NCBI RefSeq assembly: GCF_009928445.1
Contig: NZ_JAABNO010000033.1
Location: 1-56,422 of the forward strand
DNA from: Clostridium sp. C8-1-8
GTDB taxonomy: Bacteria; Bacillota; Clostridia; Clostridiales; Clostridiaceae
DNA length: 56,422 nucleotides
Reading direction: 5' to 3'
Shown in pieces: positions 9,315 to 17,657 of this stretch (its first letter is position 1; each line of letters opens with the position of its first letter). The notes under the pieces are model-generated. The model was not told where the DNA came from and did not search any database. It saw nothing but the letters and a program-made list of their open reading frames with translations. The position numbers and the translations under genes were made by a program.

Positions 9315-10034
9315 ATGCTTAAAATAATAATAATAGACGATGAAAAAATCGCTATTGAAGAACTGGCATTTGTATTGTCTAAGGATGAAGAGGTAGAGAT
9401 TGTTGGTAAATACACTGATGTAAAGGTTGGAATAGAGAGTATAAGAGCCTTGAAGCCTGATGCAGTATTTTTAGATATATCAATGCCTGGAATAAATGGC
9501 TTTATAGCTGCAGAAGAATTTAAGAAGCTTGTTGATGATATACAAGTAGTATTTGTTACTGCACACGATAAATATGCTATTAAGGCTTTTGAATTAAATG
9601 CTTCAGATTATATACTTAAACCTTTTTCCGAAGACAGAGTATTATTGGCTATAAATAGATTGAGAGGGAAAAGAGAAACGGATAAAGACCACAATCACAA
9701 GATTTTAAAGAAGCTACCTGTATGGAAAAAAGACTCATTGATGCTTATAAATATTGAAGAAATACTGTTTTGTTATGTTAAAGAAGGTAGTGTATATATT
9801 GTCACTGAAAGTCAAGTATATACTAGTGAAGAAACCCTTGCCCAGGTTGAAACAAGATTAAAACAATTTAATTTTATTAAGTGTCATAGGAACTACATTG
9901 TAAACTTGGAGTGTATAACTAATATAGTGCCTTGGATCAATGGTACCTTTATCCTCAAGCTAAATGGAACAGATGAAGAAATACCTGTAAGTAGAAATTA
10001 TAATAAGGCAATTAGAGGCGTATTTCATATATAA
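9315..10034 (+). CDS. LytTR-family response regulator
   Basis: Receiver domain (residues 1-120) with acidic residues in IIIDDEKI, phosphoacceptor D54 in VFLDISMPG, Thr in VFVTAHDKY and Lys in YILKPFSED. A LytTR DNA-binding domain follows (about 135-239) with the typical region ETRLKQFNFIKCHRNYIVN. Proteins of this class control autolysis, exopolysaccharide, toxin or peptide genes. It is the last gene of the 7821-10034 operon and ends at a hairpin terminator. Its targets are unknown. LytTR binding sites were not found by eye. Confidence 0.93.
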   Translation: MLKIIIIDDEKIAIEELAFVLSKDEEVEIVGKYTDVKVGIESIRALKPDAVFLDISMPGINGFIAAEEFKKLVDDIQVVFVTAHDKYAIKAFELNASDYILKPFSEDRVLLAINRLRGKRETDKDHNHKILKKLPVWKKDSLMLINIEEILFCYVKEGSVYIVTESQVYTSEETLAQVETRLKQFNFIKCHRNYIVNLECITNIVPWINGTFILKLNGTDEEIPVSRNYNKAIRGVFHI

Positions 10035-10039
10035 GGATT

Positions 10040-10070
10040 TAAGAGGGCTGTGAAAGGCCCTCTTAAATTT
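10040..10070. terminator. Terminator shared by convergent genes
   Basis: TTAAGAGGGC pairs with GCCCTCTTAA around a short loop. The tail AATTTTAAAG is only partly T-rich. It lies between the LytTR gene and the minus-strand small gene, whose stop codon falls within it. Confidence 0.7.
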
Positions 10071-10209
10071 TAAAGTCTTTAGGATCATGCTCCTTAGCTT
10101 TAGGCTCTCCAAAAACTGATCTTGAACTTTCTTCTCTAGGATTATGGTCTACATGTATTTTCTTGTGCTTAGTTTCTTTATTTTGTTGTTGCTTTGATGC
10201 TTTAGTCAT
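10063..10209 (-). CDS. Small hydrophilic protein, resembles the CPC_1213 family
   Basis: This 48-residue frame has ATG at 10209 preceded by a strong ribosome site (AAAGGAGT, eight bases away). The product is Lys/His/Gln-rich, starts MTKASKQQQNKETKHKK, and ends with the conserved-looking segments DHNPREESSRSVFGEP and EHDPKDFK. From memory this matches a short clostridial family annotated CPC_1213, function unknown, though I cannot confirm this by search. It has no cysteines, signal or membrane segment. It is convergent with the LytTR gene, and the two share a terminator hairpin. Confidence 0.75.
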   Translation of the reverse strand: MTKASKQQQNKETKHKKIHVDHNPREESSRSVFGEPKAKEHDPKDFKI

Positions 10210-10334
10210 AAAGTTCTTACTCCTTTCAACTTTTATTAGCTAAGTTCTTTATATAGTTTGTTCATTTTTCTATTTTGTATGTGTTAGTATATAGGTTATT
10301 GTTTGCAATTAAGCTTATAAAAAATTAAAGTCTA

Positions 10335-10379
10335 GTTTAAGTCTTCTATGGCTTGTGAGATAACAACTTGAAAATATAG
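10335..10379 (+). repeat. Degenerate copy of the dispersed hairpin repeat
   Basis: The segment carries TCTTCTATGGCTTGTGAGA and ends AACTTGAAAATATA. This resembles the inner arm and loop of the copies at 18746 and 42433. The outer stem is not preserved. The remaining 10210-10464 gap shows no further gene. Confidence 0.4.
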
Positions 10380-10464
10380 ATTTAATACATATTAATATAT
10401 CCATAAAAAAGGAATTATGATAAAATTAATATGTTTAAATATGATTTCCTAAAGAGGTGTTTGC

Positions 10465-11451
10465 ATGTATCAATATGATTTGATTGTAGTTGGTGGCGGT
10501 ACTGCTGGAATAGCAGCAGCTATTTCAGCTAAAGAAAAGGGGATAAAGAGCATACTGATATTGGAGAGAGAAAATACTCTTGGTGGTGCTTTAAATATAT
10601 GTATACATAATTCATTTGGTAAAAAGATTCTTAGCAAGGAAGTTACAGGACCAGAATATGCTCAATTTTTGACAGATAAGGTGCATCAATTAGGCATTGA
10701 ATACAAATTAGATACTATGGTAATCGATTTAAATAGAGATAAGGTTATTAGTTATGTTAATCCTGAAGAGGGAATAGTTGATATTAAAGCAAAATCAATA
10801 ATATTAGCTATGGGCAGCAGAGAAAAGTTTACTGGTAATATAAATATTCCTACTCACAAGTTTGCTGGTATCTATACTGTAGGAACCGCTCAAAGGTTTG
10901 TAAATATAAGTGGTTTTTTGCCTGGAAAAGAAATTGTTATCTTAGGATCCTCTGATATCACTTTGATAATTGCTAGAAGATTACTTATTGAAGGTGCAAA
11001 AATAAAAGCTATAGTTGAGAAGAAGACCAATCTAAATGCAAGACAGGATAAGGTTAAAGACATAGTTGAGGATTTTAGGGTACCATTACTGCTATCTAGA
11101 GCTGTCCTAGATGTGGAAGGAAACGATAGAATAGAATCTGTTACAATAGCTAAGGTTGATGAAGAAGGAAATATACTCCATGAAGAGAAGGAAAAAGTAA
11201 CTTGTGATTGCTTACTTCTATCAGTAGGGTGGATGCCAGAAAGCGACCTTGCAGAAAAGGCTAGAATAAAGCTTGAATCAAAGCAGAAGTACCCTGTAGT
11301 TAGTGAGAGATATGAGACTTCCATAGGTGGTATATATGCATGTGGTAACCTGATACATTCCTATGGATATGCAGATGACACAACACTTGAAGGCTATGAG
11401 GTTGGTAAATATGCAGCTGACTACATAAGTACATATTATAAAAGTGTATAA
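10465..11451 (+). CDS. FAD-dependent pyridine nucleotide oxidoreductase
   Basis: Flavoprotein of the NAD(P)/FAD disulfide-reductase fold. The FAD-binding Rossmann motif VVGGGTAGIAAA is at residues 8-19. A second nucleotide motif, VILGSSDITLIIARRL (about 155-170), lacks the usual glycines. The C-terminal FAD motif GGIYACGNL is present. The region GGALNICIH...VTGPEY resembles the small flavoproteins that accompany anaerobic glycerol-3-phosphate dehydrogenase. At 328 residues it is shorter than those partners (about 420), and no dehydrogenase gene is next to it. It starts at ATG after AGAGGTG and stands alone. Its substrate is unknown. Confidence 0.8.
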   Translation: MYQYDLIVVGGGTAGIAAAISAKEKGIKSILILERENTLGGALNICIHNSFGKKILSKEVTGPEYAQFLTDKVHQLGIEYKLDTMVIDLNRDKVISYVNPEEGIVDIKAKSIILAMGSREKFTGNINIPTHKFAGIYTVGTAQRFVNISGFLPGKEIVILGSSDITLIIARRLLIEGAKIKAIVEKKTNLNARQDKVKDIVEDFRVPLLLSRAVLDVEGNDRIESVTIAKVDEEGNILHEEKEKVTCDCLLLSVGWMPESDLAEKARIKLESKQKYPVVSERYETSIGGIYACGNLIHSYGYADDTTLEGYEVGKYAADYISTYYKSV

Positions 11452-11559
11452 ATTAATAGTTGATCTGACAAATCTATAAAGATGTGCCACTGCGATTTGA
11501 AAATATAAGTTTTAGTACGATGTAGTAATAGAAATTCCAAAAGGAAGATGGACAAAAAA

Positions 11560-11593
11560 ACTTCACTGAAGAATATGGCTTCAGTGAAGTTTT
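11560..11593. terminator. Strong bidirectional terminator
   Basis: ACTTCACTGAAG pairs perfectly with CTTCAGTGAAGT over a seven-base loop. An A-run lies before it and T-rich bases after it. It ends the convergent oxidoreductase and GDSL genes. Confidence 0.9.
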
Positions 11594-11599
11594 CTACTT

Positions 11600-12250
11600 T
11601 TATAGGTTAACATATTCTATTAAAATATTGTAGATAATTTCATTTGCCTTTGAGGTTAGATGAATGCCATCAATATAAAAATCATTGCTTAAAGGAATAG
11701 CCTTACTTAGATCTATCACTGGTAACATAACCGCTGTGTCTTTATTTATAGAATGTAAGGGCATTAATTTGTATTCAGTAATTACTTGTGAAGTAGTTAA
11801 ATGCTCTTCATTAATAAGATGAATAGCTTTTAAGTTTTCCTTAAGTAAATCAGGCATTGATAGTATCTCGTCATTTATGTAGTTATAATCTATTGAAGAG
11901 TACCATCTTTGTTCTGCTAGTTCTGGTAGTGAACATGGTGGAGTCATAACTATAGGAGCAATATTGTTTTGTACACAATCCTTTATCATACAGACAATAT
12001 TGTCTATAACAGTTTTTATATTTCTTCCAGTCAATAAATCGTTAGTGCCTGCCATTATTATTACTGCATCTGGCCTTAGTTCTATACAGTCTTTATAAAA
12101 GCGGCTTAATATACCTACAGTAGTATCACCATTAATTCCTTTATTGATTATTGTATTGGGTGTTGAGGTGTTAAGAAGGCTTACCCATCCTTTAGCTGGA
12201 GCAACTCCATATCCATAGGTTAGGCTATCGCCAATACAAATTATTTTCAT
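11600..12250 (-). CDS. SGNH/GDSL-family hydrolase
   Basis: A small esterase or lipase-type enzyme of 216 residues. Block I is IGDSLTYGYG with the nucleophilic Ser, the Asn block is MAGTND, and the catalytic Asp-His pair is in IDGIHLT near the C-terminus. A Gly of block II lies in INGDTT. There is no signal peptide, so it should act in the cytoplasm. The start overlaps a GGAAAGGAT ribosome site inside the end of the RusA-like gene, with one base between stop and start, so the two genes form a coupled pair. Its substrate is unknown. Confidence 0.9.
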   Translation of the reverse strand: MKIICIGDSLTYGYGVAPAKGWVSLLNTSTPNTIINKGINGDTTVGILSRFYKDCIELRPDAVIIMAGTNDLLTGRNIKTVIDNIVCMIKDCVQNNIAPIVMTPPCSLPELAEQRWYSSIDYNYINDEILSMPDLLKENLKAIHLINEEHLTTSQVITEYKLMPLHSINKDTAVMLPVIDLSKAIPLSNDFYIDGIHLTSKANEIIYNILIEYVNL

Positions 12251-12251
12251 T

Positions 12252-12878
12252 TTAAAATCCTTTCCCTAAACAAGATTTACATATTACTGATTTACCCTTA
12301 TTAGCGGTAATATAATCATTTCCTTTTATTTTTTTCTCACATATGGAACAGCAAAGACTTGTGTCGGAAGTTTTAGTTTTTTTAGTGGTATTATTAATTA
12401 GAGCATTGGCTTTATTCGAAGGTGGACCGTATATTATCTTTTCTAGAGGTTCTACTCTTTTTTCTATCTTATACTCCACAGAGAATTCACTTTCACCAAA
12501 GAGTTCTAGTTCAAATCTAGGATTCTCCTTATCATAGAACTCCTCTATAATTATGTGCTTTATCTGAGCATCATTTACTATCAAGCCGCTTTTTTCAATT
12601 CCGTCAAAGATACTTTTTGTTATATTATTGGTATCAGGGTGGCGCTTAGAGCTTTTGTAGTATACCTTTAAAATCGCTATTAAGCCTTCAGAAAGGATTG
12701 TATTAGGATTTTGAGCTCTAGCTTGTAGTGCTATCTCTTCCTCGTATAATGCATATCTATCATGATACTTACCACTGTTGTATGGCAGTATAGCCCTTCC
12801 GTTGGTGTTGAATAATTTAAAATTTGATTTGGATATAGGTGATCCTTGTATTACAACTTTTGCATATGACATATCCAT
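12252..12878 (-). CDS. RusA-like Holliday junction endonuclease with zinc-ribbon tail
   Basis: The N-terminal 120 residues fit RusA-family resolvases. They contain the acidic signature RHPDTNNITKSIFDGIEK followed by LIVNDAQI, which carry the metal-binding aspartates. A charged linker (about 130-170) leads to a C-terminal CSICEKK...CKSC element, a probable zinc ribbon that usual RusA proteins lack. RusA genes are normally found on prophages. Here the neighbours are housekeeping genes, with a GDSL hydrolase coupled downstream and tsaD divergent upstream. ATG codons at 12878 and 12872 are both possible starts. An AAAGGGGA ribosome site lies upstream. Confidence 0.8.
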   Translation of the reverse strand: MDMSYAKVVIQGSPISKSNFKLFNTNGRAILPYNSGKYHDRYALYEEEIALQARAQNPNTILSEGLIAILKVYYKSSKRHPDTNNITKSIFDGIEKSGLIVNDAQIKHIIIEEFYDKENPRFELELFGESEFSVEYKIEKRVEPLEKIIYGPPSNKANALINNTTKKTKTSDTSLCCSICEKKIKGNDYITANKGKSVICKSCLGKGF

Positions 12879-13070
12879 TAAAATCTGGTCCCCTTTTTAC
12901 TTGTCTTATAATAATATATTGTAAGCTAAGTAAAGGCGTATTACAAATGCAGTAGTGCGCATATATTACAATATTATTAAGATTGTTGTTTTCCAGCACT
13001 AATTCATTGATAATACATTGTCAATAAAGTATAATATCTAATGAATTTATTAAAAAAAGAGGTAATAAAT

Positions 13071-14090
13071 ATGAGTAGAACTTTAATTTTAGCTATAGAA
13101 AGTAGTTGTGATGAAACAGCAGCATCAGTGGTTGCTGACGGAAGAGAAGTCCTTTCAAACATAATATCATCACAAATTGATATACATACAAAGTTTGGCG
13201 GAGTAGTGCCAGAAGTTGCATCAAGAAAACATATCGAGGCAATAAACTCAGTGGTAGAAGAGGCTTTGAAGGAGGCTGGAGTAACTTTAGAAGAAATAGA
13301 TGCAATTGGGGTTACATATGGGCCAGGGCTTGTAGGAGCATTATTAGTTGGATTACAGTATGCAAAAGGTCTAGCTTATTCACTTAACAAACCACTTATA
13401 GGAGTTAACCATATAGAGGGGCATATATGCGCTAATTTCATAGAACATAAAGATTTAAAACCACCATTTGTGTGCTTGGTAGTATCAGGTGGGCATACAT
13501 TTATTGTTCATGTTAAAGACTTTGGTAAGTTTGAAGTTATAGGAGAAACAAGGGACGATGCAGCAGGAGAAGCTTATGATAAGGTGGCTAGAGCTATTGG
13601 ACTTGGATACCCTGGTGGACCAAAGATAGATAAGTTAGCAAAGGAAGGTAATCCAAAGGCTATAAACTTCCCAAGAGCAAACTTTCACGATAATACCTTA
13701 GATTTTTCTTTCAGTGGAGTGAAATCTGCGGTGCTTAATTACTTAAATAAGATGGATATGACAGGACAGGAAGTTAATAAGGCAGATGTAGCGGCATCCT
13801 TTCAACAGGCTGTAATAGATGTATTAACAGAGAATGTATTAGAAACTTGTAAGAGAAAAAATGTTGATAAGATTGCCATAGCAGGAGGTGTTGCTTCTAA
13901 CAGTGCACTTAGAAGGGAATTGACTGAAAACGCTGGTAAGAGAGGAATTAAAGTATTGTTTCCAGCTCCAGTTTTATGTACAGATAATGCTGCAATGATT
14001 GGAAGTGCAGCTTACTATGAATATATAAAGGGAAATATAGCTTCAATGGATCTAAATGCAAAACCGAACCTTAAACTTGGTGAAAGGTAA
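13071..14090 (+). CDS. tsaD: tRNA N6-adenosine threonylcarbamoyltransferase
   Basis: TsaD (formerly Gcp/YgjD) transfers threonylcarbamoyl to A37 of tRNAs reading ANN codons, working with TsaB and TsaE. The start MSRTLILAIESSCDETAASV is characteristic. Metal-binding histidines lie in NHIEGHICAN, and ATP-binding glycines in VVSGGHT and GGVASNSALR. The length of 339 residues is normal. An ATG at 13041 is in frame, but the ATG at 13071 follows GAGGT by seven bases and gives the family N-terminus. A hydrolase-like gene follows closely (14105), suggesting cotranscription. Confidence 0.97.
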   Translation: MSRTLILAIESSCDETAASVVADGREVLSNIISSQIDIHTKFGGVVPEVASRKHIEAINSVVEEALKEAGVTLEEIDAIGVTYGPGLVGALLVGLQYAKGLAYSLNKPLIGVNHIEGHICANFIEHKDLKPPFVCLVVSGGHTFIVHVKDFGKFEVIGETRDDAAGEAYDKVARAIGLGYPGGPKIDKLAKEGNPKAINFPRANFHDNTLDFSFSGVKSAVLNYLNKMDMTGQEVNKADVAASFQQAVIDVLTENVLETCKRKNVDKIAIAGGVASNSALRRELTENAGKRGIKVLFPAPVLCTDNAAMIGSAAYYEYIKGNIASMDLNAKPNLKLGER

Positions 14091-14104
14091 TTAGGTGAAT
14101 TTAC

Positions 14105-15145
14105 ATGAGTTTTATTCCTTATTCGAATAGTTTTCGTAAAATAAAATTGAAAGATCCTATACATCCGTTTAAAATAATAAAGATTATATTTTATCTGATC
14201 ATAGCTCTTATAGTAATTGGGTTTATATATAAGGTTGTTGATACTAAAATAACTGATGCTAAGATAAAAGAAAAGGGTAAGTACTTAAGAATAGGTGGTA
14301 AAAAGTTTACCTATGATGTATATGGTAGTGGGGATTACACTGTCATCTTCGATGGTGATGCAGGACTTAGCATGGCTCAGTGGAGAAATGTTGTTAGTGG
14401 ATTAAATGATGGGTTTGACGGAAATATATTTGTATATGATAGAGAAGGCTATGGGTTTAATGATGGAAGTTCTAAAAAGACTATAGAAGAGCAGGCAAAA
14501 GATCTTAGGATGATATTAAAGAAAGCTGCAGTTAGTGGACCTTATATACTAGTAGGTGAAGGTTATGGAAGTCTTGTAATGACTAACTTTGCCAAAGAGT
14601 ACTCTCAGAGTATAGCAGGAATGGTACTTATAAATCCTATAAATGAAAAGTCACTTTCCGACAAGAATGTTATTAATGTATATAACAAGCTTATATTAAA
14701 GGAAAGATTGTTGTATGGCGGCTCTTATATTGGAATAACAGATGTTTTAAATAAATTTGGCTTATTAAAGGATAATAAAAATTTTATAGACGAGCTTAAT
14801 TCTTATGATAAAGAGGCGTTCTCTTACCATAGACTATGCAAGAACTATAATGGGGCATATTTAAATGAGCTTAAGAATCTAATAAGTGTAAAAGATACTT
14901 CTCAGGAAGAGGGGCTTATCAATGATAGACCACTTGCCTTGCTTTTGGATGAAAGTAAGGATGTAAATATGCAGAAGGAACTTTCAAAGCTATCAAAATC
15001 ACCGTTAGTTGATGAGAAGTCTGTTAATTCTAACGGAAAGATACTTAGTCAGTCTAATAGTGAAACCATAGTGAATCAGATTAAAGCTGTAGCCAAAAGA
15101 TATAAGCAAATAAAAAAAGCTGAGCAGCAAAATAATAAGCAGTAA
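14105..15145 (+). CDS. Membrane-anchored alpha/beta-hydrolase-fold protein lacking the catalytic Ser
   Basis: One membrane segment (about residues 24-44) is followed by an alpha/beta-hydrolase fold. Family features include the YGSGDYTVIFDGDAG strand, YDREGYGFND (the DRxGYGxSD motif), and the nucleophile elbow. The elbow reads LVGEGYGS where active relatives have LVGHSYGG, so the Ser position is Gly153. The C-terminal His region reads SNGKILSQSN with no His. The triad therefore appears lost, and the protein may be a binding or regulatory pseudo-enzyme. It starts at an ATG after AGGTGA, 14 bases past tsaD. Function unknown. Confidence 0.8.
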   Translation: MSFIPYSNSFRKIKLKDPIHPFKIIKIIFYLIIALIVIGFIYKVVDTKITDAKIKEKGKYLRIGGKKFTYDVYGSGDYTVIFDGDAGLSMAQWRNVVSGLNDGFDGNIFVYDREGYGFNDGSSKKTIEEQAKDLRMILKKAAVSGPYILVGEGYGSLVMTNFAKEYSQSIAGMVLINPINEKSLSDKNVINVYNKLILKERLLYGGSYIGITDVLNKFGLLKDNKNFIDELNSYDKEAFSYHRLCKNYNGAYLNELKNLISVKDTSQEEGLINDRPLALLLDESKDVNMQKELSKLSKSPLVDEKSVNSNGKILSQSNSETIVNQIKAVAKRYKQIKKAEQQNNKQ

Positions 15146-15235
15146 AAAAGTATTATTTGTCATTAAATTGTCACAGAAACACCGTATTATAAGATCATAG
15201 AGATGAGATAAATATACATCAGGAGGTAATTATAA

Positions 15236-16573
15236 ATGGATAATTTTAATGATGATTACAAAAATAAATTTACAGATAATCTAGACAATAATAGTTACGG
15301 CAATAATTATAACAATAATTTTGATAATAATAGTGGAAACCAAAGTGATCAAAGTTTTGTATTTGTAAATAATGATACTCAAAGAGAGGTTAGTAAGCCT
15401 GTTACAAACTGGCAAACTGTAGATTATACACCACAGCAGAATAACAACACTCCAAAGAAAAAGAAGAGTGGTGGCAAGGTAGCTGCCATTATTGCAGGAG
15501 CATTGGTATGTGCTGTACTTGGAGGTGGAGTAGGTGCTGGAGCAGTGTACTATCTAAAAGACGGTAATACAGGATTAGCATCTTCTAGCAATGGAAGCGC
15601 GGCTATAAAGAAGGTAACATATGACCCACCAAAGTTTTCATCTTCTACAACTGCCATGAGCGTAACTGATGTGGTTAAGAAGGTTGCACCTGCAGTTGTA
15701 ACAGTATCAACCAAGAGTATAGTAAGCTCGGAGAACTTTTTTGGTCAGAAGCAAGATCAGCAACAAGAAGGTGTAGGTACTGGATTCTTCATAAATGAAC
15801 AAGGTTATATACTAACTAATTACCATGTTGTATCCGGTGCAACTCAAGTTAAGGTAACCCTTAGTGACGGAAAGGAATTGAATGCAAAAGTTTTAAACTA
15901 TGATTCAACTCAAGACCTAGCAGTAGTTAAGGTTACTGATAGCTTTAAGGTACCAGCAGTGGCAGAGCTTGGAGATTCAGATGCTATTCAAGCTGGTGAA
16001 GAAGTTATAGCTATAGGTAATCCATTAGGAAAAGAATTTGTTGGAACAGTTACAAAAGGAATAGTAAGCTCTCCAGCAAGAACTATAACTATAAGTCAAA
16101 AGAAGGCAACTTATATTCAAACAGATGCTGCTATTAATCCTGGTAACAGTGGTGGACCACTTATAAATTCAAAGGGACAGGTAATAGGAATAAATACAGC
16201 TAAGACTTCTGAAGAAGGTGTTGAGGGTATAGGTTTTGCAATTCCAATAAATCATGCTAAGGATAGCCTAGGAACTTTATCTCAGCCAAGATTAGTAATA
16301 GGTGTAGGTGTAACAGATGTTACAGCTGATTTATCAAAGGCTTATGGATATCCAATAGGAGTTTATGTTAAGAGTGTAAGTGATTTCTCACCAGCTCAAA
16401 AAGCAGGAATACAGAATGGTGATGTTATAACAAAGTTCGATGGAAAAGAAGTTAAGACCACTGAAGAACTTAACAAGGCAAGAGATACACATAAATCTGG
16501 GGATAAAGTAAGTATAACAGTTGTTAGAGACGGAAAAGAAGTTAATCTACAATTAACATTACAAGCTCAATAA
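15236..16573 (+). CDS. HtrA/DegP-type membrane serine protease
   Basis: Surface quality-control protease of the S1C family. An Asn/Asp-rich cytoplasmic N-terminus (residues 1-75) precedes one membrane segment (about 80-107). The trypsin-like domain follows, with catalytic His in LTNYHVVSG, Asp in TQDLAVVKV and Ser in NPGNSGGPL. One PDZ domain (about 345-440) contains SPAQKAGIQNGDVITKFDG. Length and order match HtrA/YkdA/YvtA proteins of Firmicutes. CAGGAGGT gives a strong ribosome site. The gene ends at a long terminator hairpin. Confidence 0.95.
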   Translation: MDNFNDDYKNKFTDNLDNNSYGNNYNNNFDNNSGNQSDQSFVFVNNDTQREVSKPVTNWQTVDYTPQQNNNTPKKKKSGGKVAAIIAGALVCAVLGGGVGAGAVYYLKDGNTGLASSSNGSAAIKKVTYDPPKFSSSTTAMSVTDVVKKVAPAVVTVSTKSIVSSENFFGQKQDQQQEGVGTGFFINEQGYILTNYHVVSGATQVKVTLSDGKELNAKVLNYDSTQDLAVVKVTDSFKVPAVAELGDSDAIQAGEEVIAIGNPLGKEFVGTVTKGIVSSPARTITISQKKATYIQTDAAINPGNSGGPLINSKGQVIGINTAKTSEEGVEGIGFAIPINHAKDSLGTLSQPRLVIGVGVTDVTADLSKAYGYPIGVYVKSVSDFSPAQKAGIQNGDVITKFDGKEVKTTEELNKARDTHKSGDKVSITVVRDGKEVNLQLTLQAQ

Positions 16574-16583
16574 TAGGGTTATA

Positions 16584-16632
16584 AAAACCATCGTTACTAC
16601 TAAAGCATTTGGTAGTAGCGATGGTTTTTATT
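16584..16632. terminator. Long terminator hairpin after htrA
   Basis: AAACCATCGTTACTAC pairs with GTAGTAGCGATGGTTT over a loop of about ten bases, with A and T runs on either side. Confidence 0.92.
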
Positions 16633-16750
16633 TTTAAAACTATTGATAACAATTACATATAAAGTATTGATAAAGAATTTAAGGAAATATATCATATAAT
16701 TAGGAATAAAAATACATAGATATTTATTTGAATATGAAGGGATTAGGATT

Positions 16751-17656
16751 ATGAGATATGTTATAGGTGTTGATGGTGGAGGTACAAAGACTGAAGCAGT
16801 AGCTTTTGATATGAATGGTAATATACTTAAAGCCACTATAAAGGGTTTTGGTAATCTTTTGAACGATAAAGAGAAAGCCTTAAGCAATATCAAGGATGCT
16901 ATAGAAGAATTGACTAATACCTTAGGAATTGATTGCTTAGAAGCTATATATTTAGGACTAGCTGGTTCTGAATTTGGAGATATTTCATCGTTGGTAGAAG
17001 AGGAGCTTATAAGTAAATTTAATACCACCTGTAAGGTTATGAACGATGGTGAGTTGGCTTTAAAAGCCTTACTTAGAGGAGAAGATGGCATACTAACAAT
17101 TGCAGGTACTGGTTCAATATGCTTTGGTGTAAAAGATGGACAGCTAGAAAGAGCTGGTGGTTGGGGAAATCTTTTAGGCGATGAAGGAAGCGGATATAAG
17201 ATAGCTATTGAGGCAATTAAGCTTATGATTCATGATAATGATTACAATTTACCTATAAGTGATCTAAGTAGTAGTATTTTGAATTATTTAAATATAGATG
17301 ATGTGGATAAAATCGTAGATTTTGTGTATAACGCAACAAAGGATGATATTGCAGCCTTAGCAAAGTTAGTATCTGAATGTGCAGTGGCTGGTGATGAAAC
17401 TTCTAAGAACATACTAGTAACAGAGGGTATAAACCTTGCCAAAACCACTGAATGTGTATATAACAAACTTGGTTTTAAAAAGTGTAATATAGGTCTAGTT
17501 GGAGGCGTGGTAAAAAAATCAAAAATACTTAGAGCAGCCTTTGAAGAATATTTATCAGCTAATATAAAAGTACTGAATTTTATTGATGAGGATATGTCAC
17601 CTGCAAAAGGTGCTTATTATATTTATAAAAATCATTTAAATGAGGGGGACAAGTAA
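16751..17656 (+). CDS. BadF/BadG-family N-acetylmuramate/N-acetylglucosamine kinase (MurK-like)
   Basis: Sugar kinase of the BadF/BadG ASKHA fold. The N-terminal phosphate motif is IGVDGGGTKTEAV. Further motifs are GLAGSEFGD, the catalytic-region Asp in MNDGELAL, TIAGTGSICFG and LLGDEGSGYKI. Clostridial MurK of this family phosphorylates MurNAc and GlcNAc released from peptidoglycan. The next gene, mupG, starts one base after this stop, so the pair fits cell-wall sugar recycling. No murQ etherase lies in the window. It starts at ATG after AAGGGATTAGGA. Confidence 0.85.
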   Translation: MRYVIGVDGGGTKTEAVAFDMNGNILKATIKGFGNLLNDKEKALSNIKDAIEELTNTLGIDCLEAIYLGLAGSEFGDISSLVEEELISKFNTTCKVMNDGELALKALLRGEDGILTIAGTGSICFGVKDGQLERAGGWGNLLGDEGSGYKIAIEAIKLMIHDNDYNLPISDLSSSILNYLNIDDVDKIVDFVYNATKDDIAALAKLVSECAVAGDETSKNILVTEGINLAKTTECVYNKLGFKKCNIGLVGGVVKKSKILRAAFEEYLSANIKVLNFIDEDMSPAKGAYYIYKNHLNEGDK

Positions 17657-17657
17657 A

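Noticed and set aside
16600..17091. Minus-strand frame of 163 residues
   Set aside because: Antisense to the MurK-like gene; no ribosome site and low-complexity hydrophobic translation.
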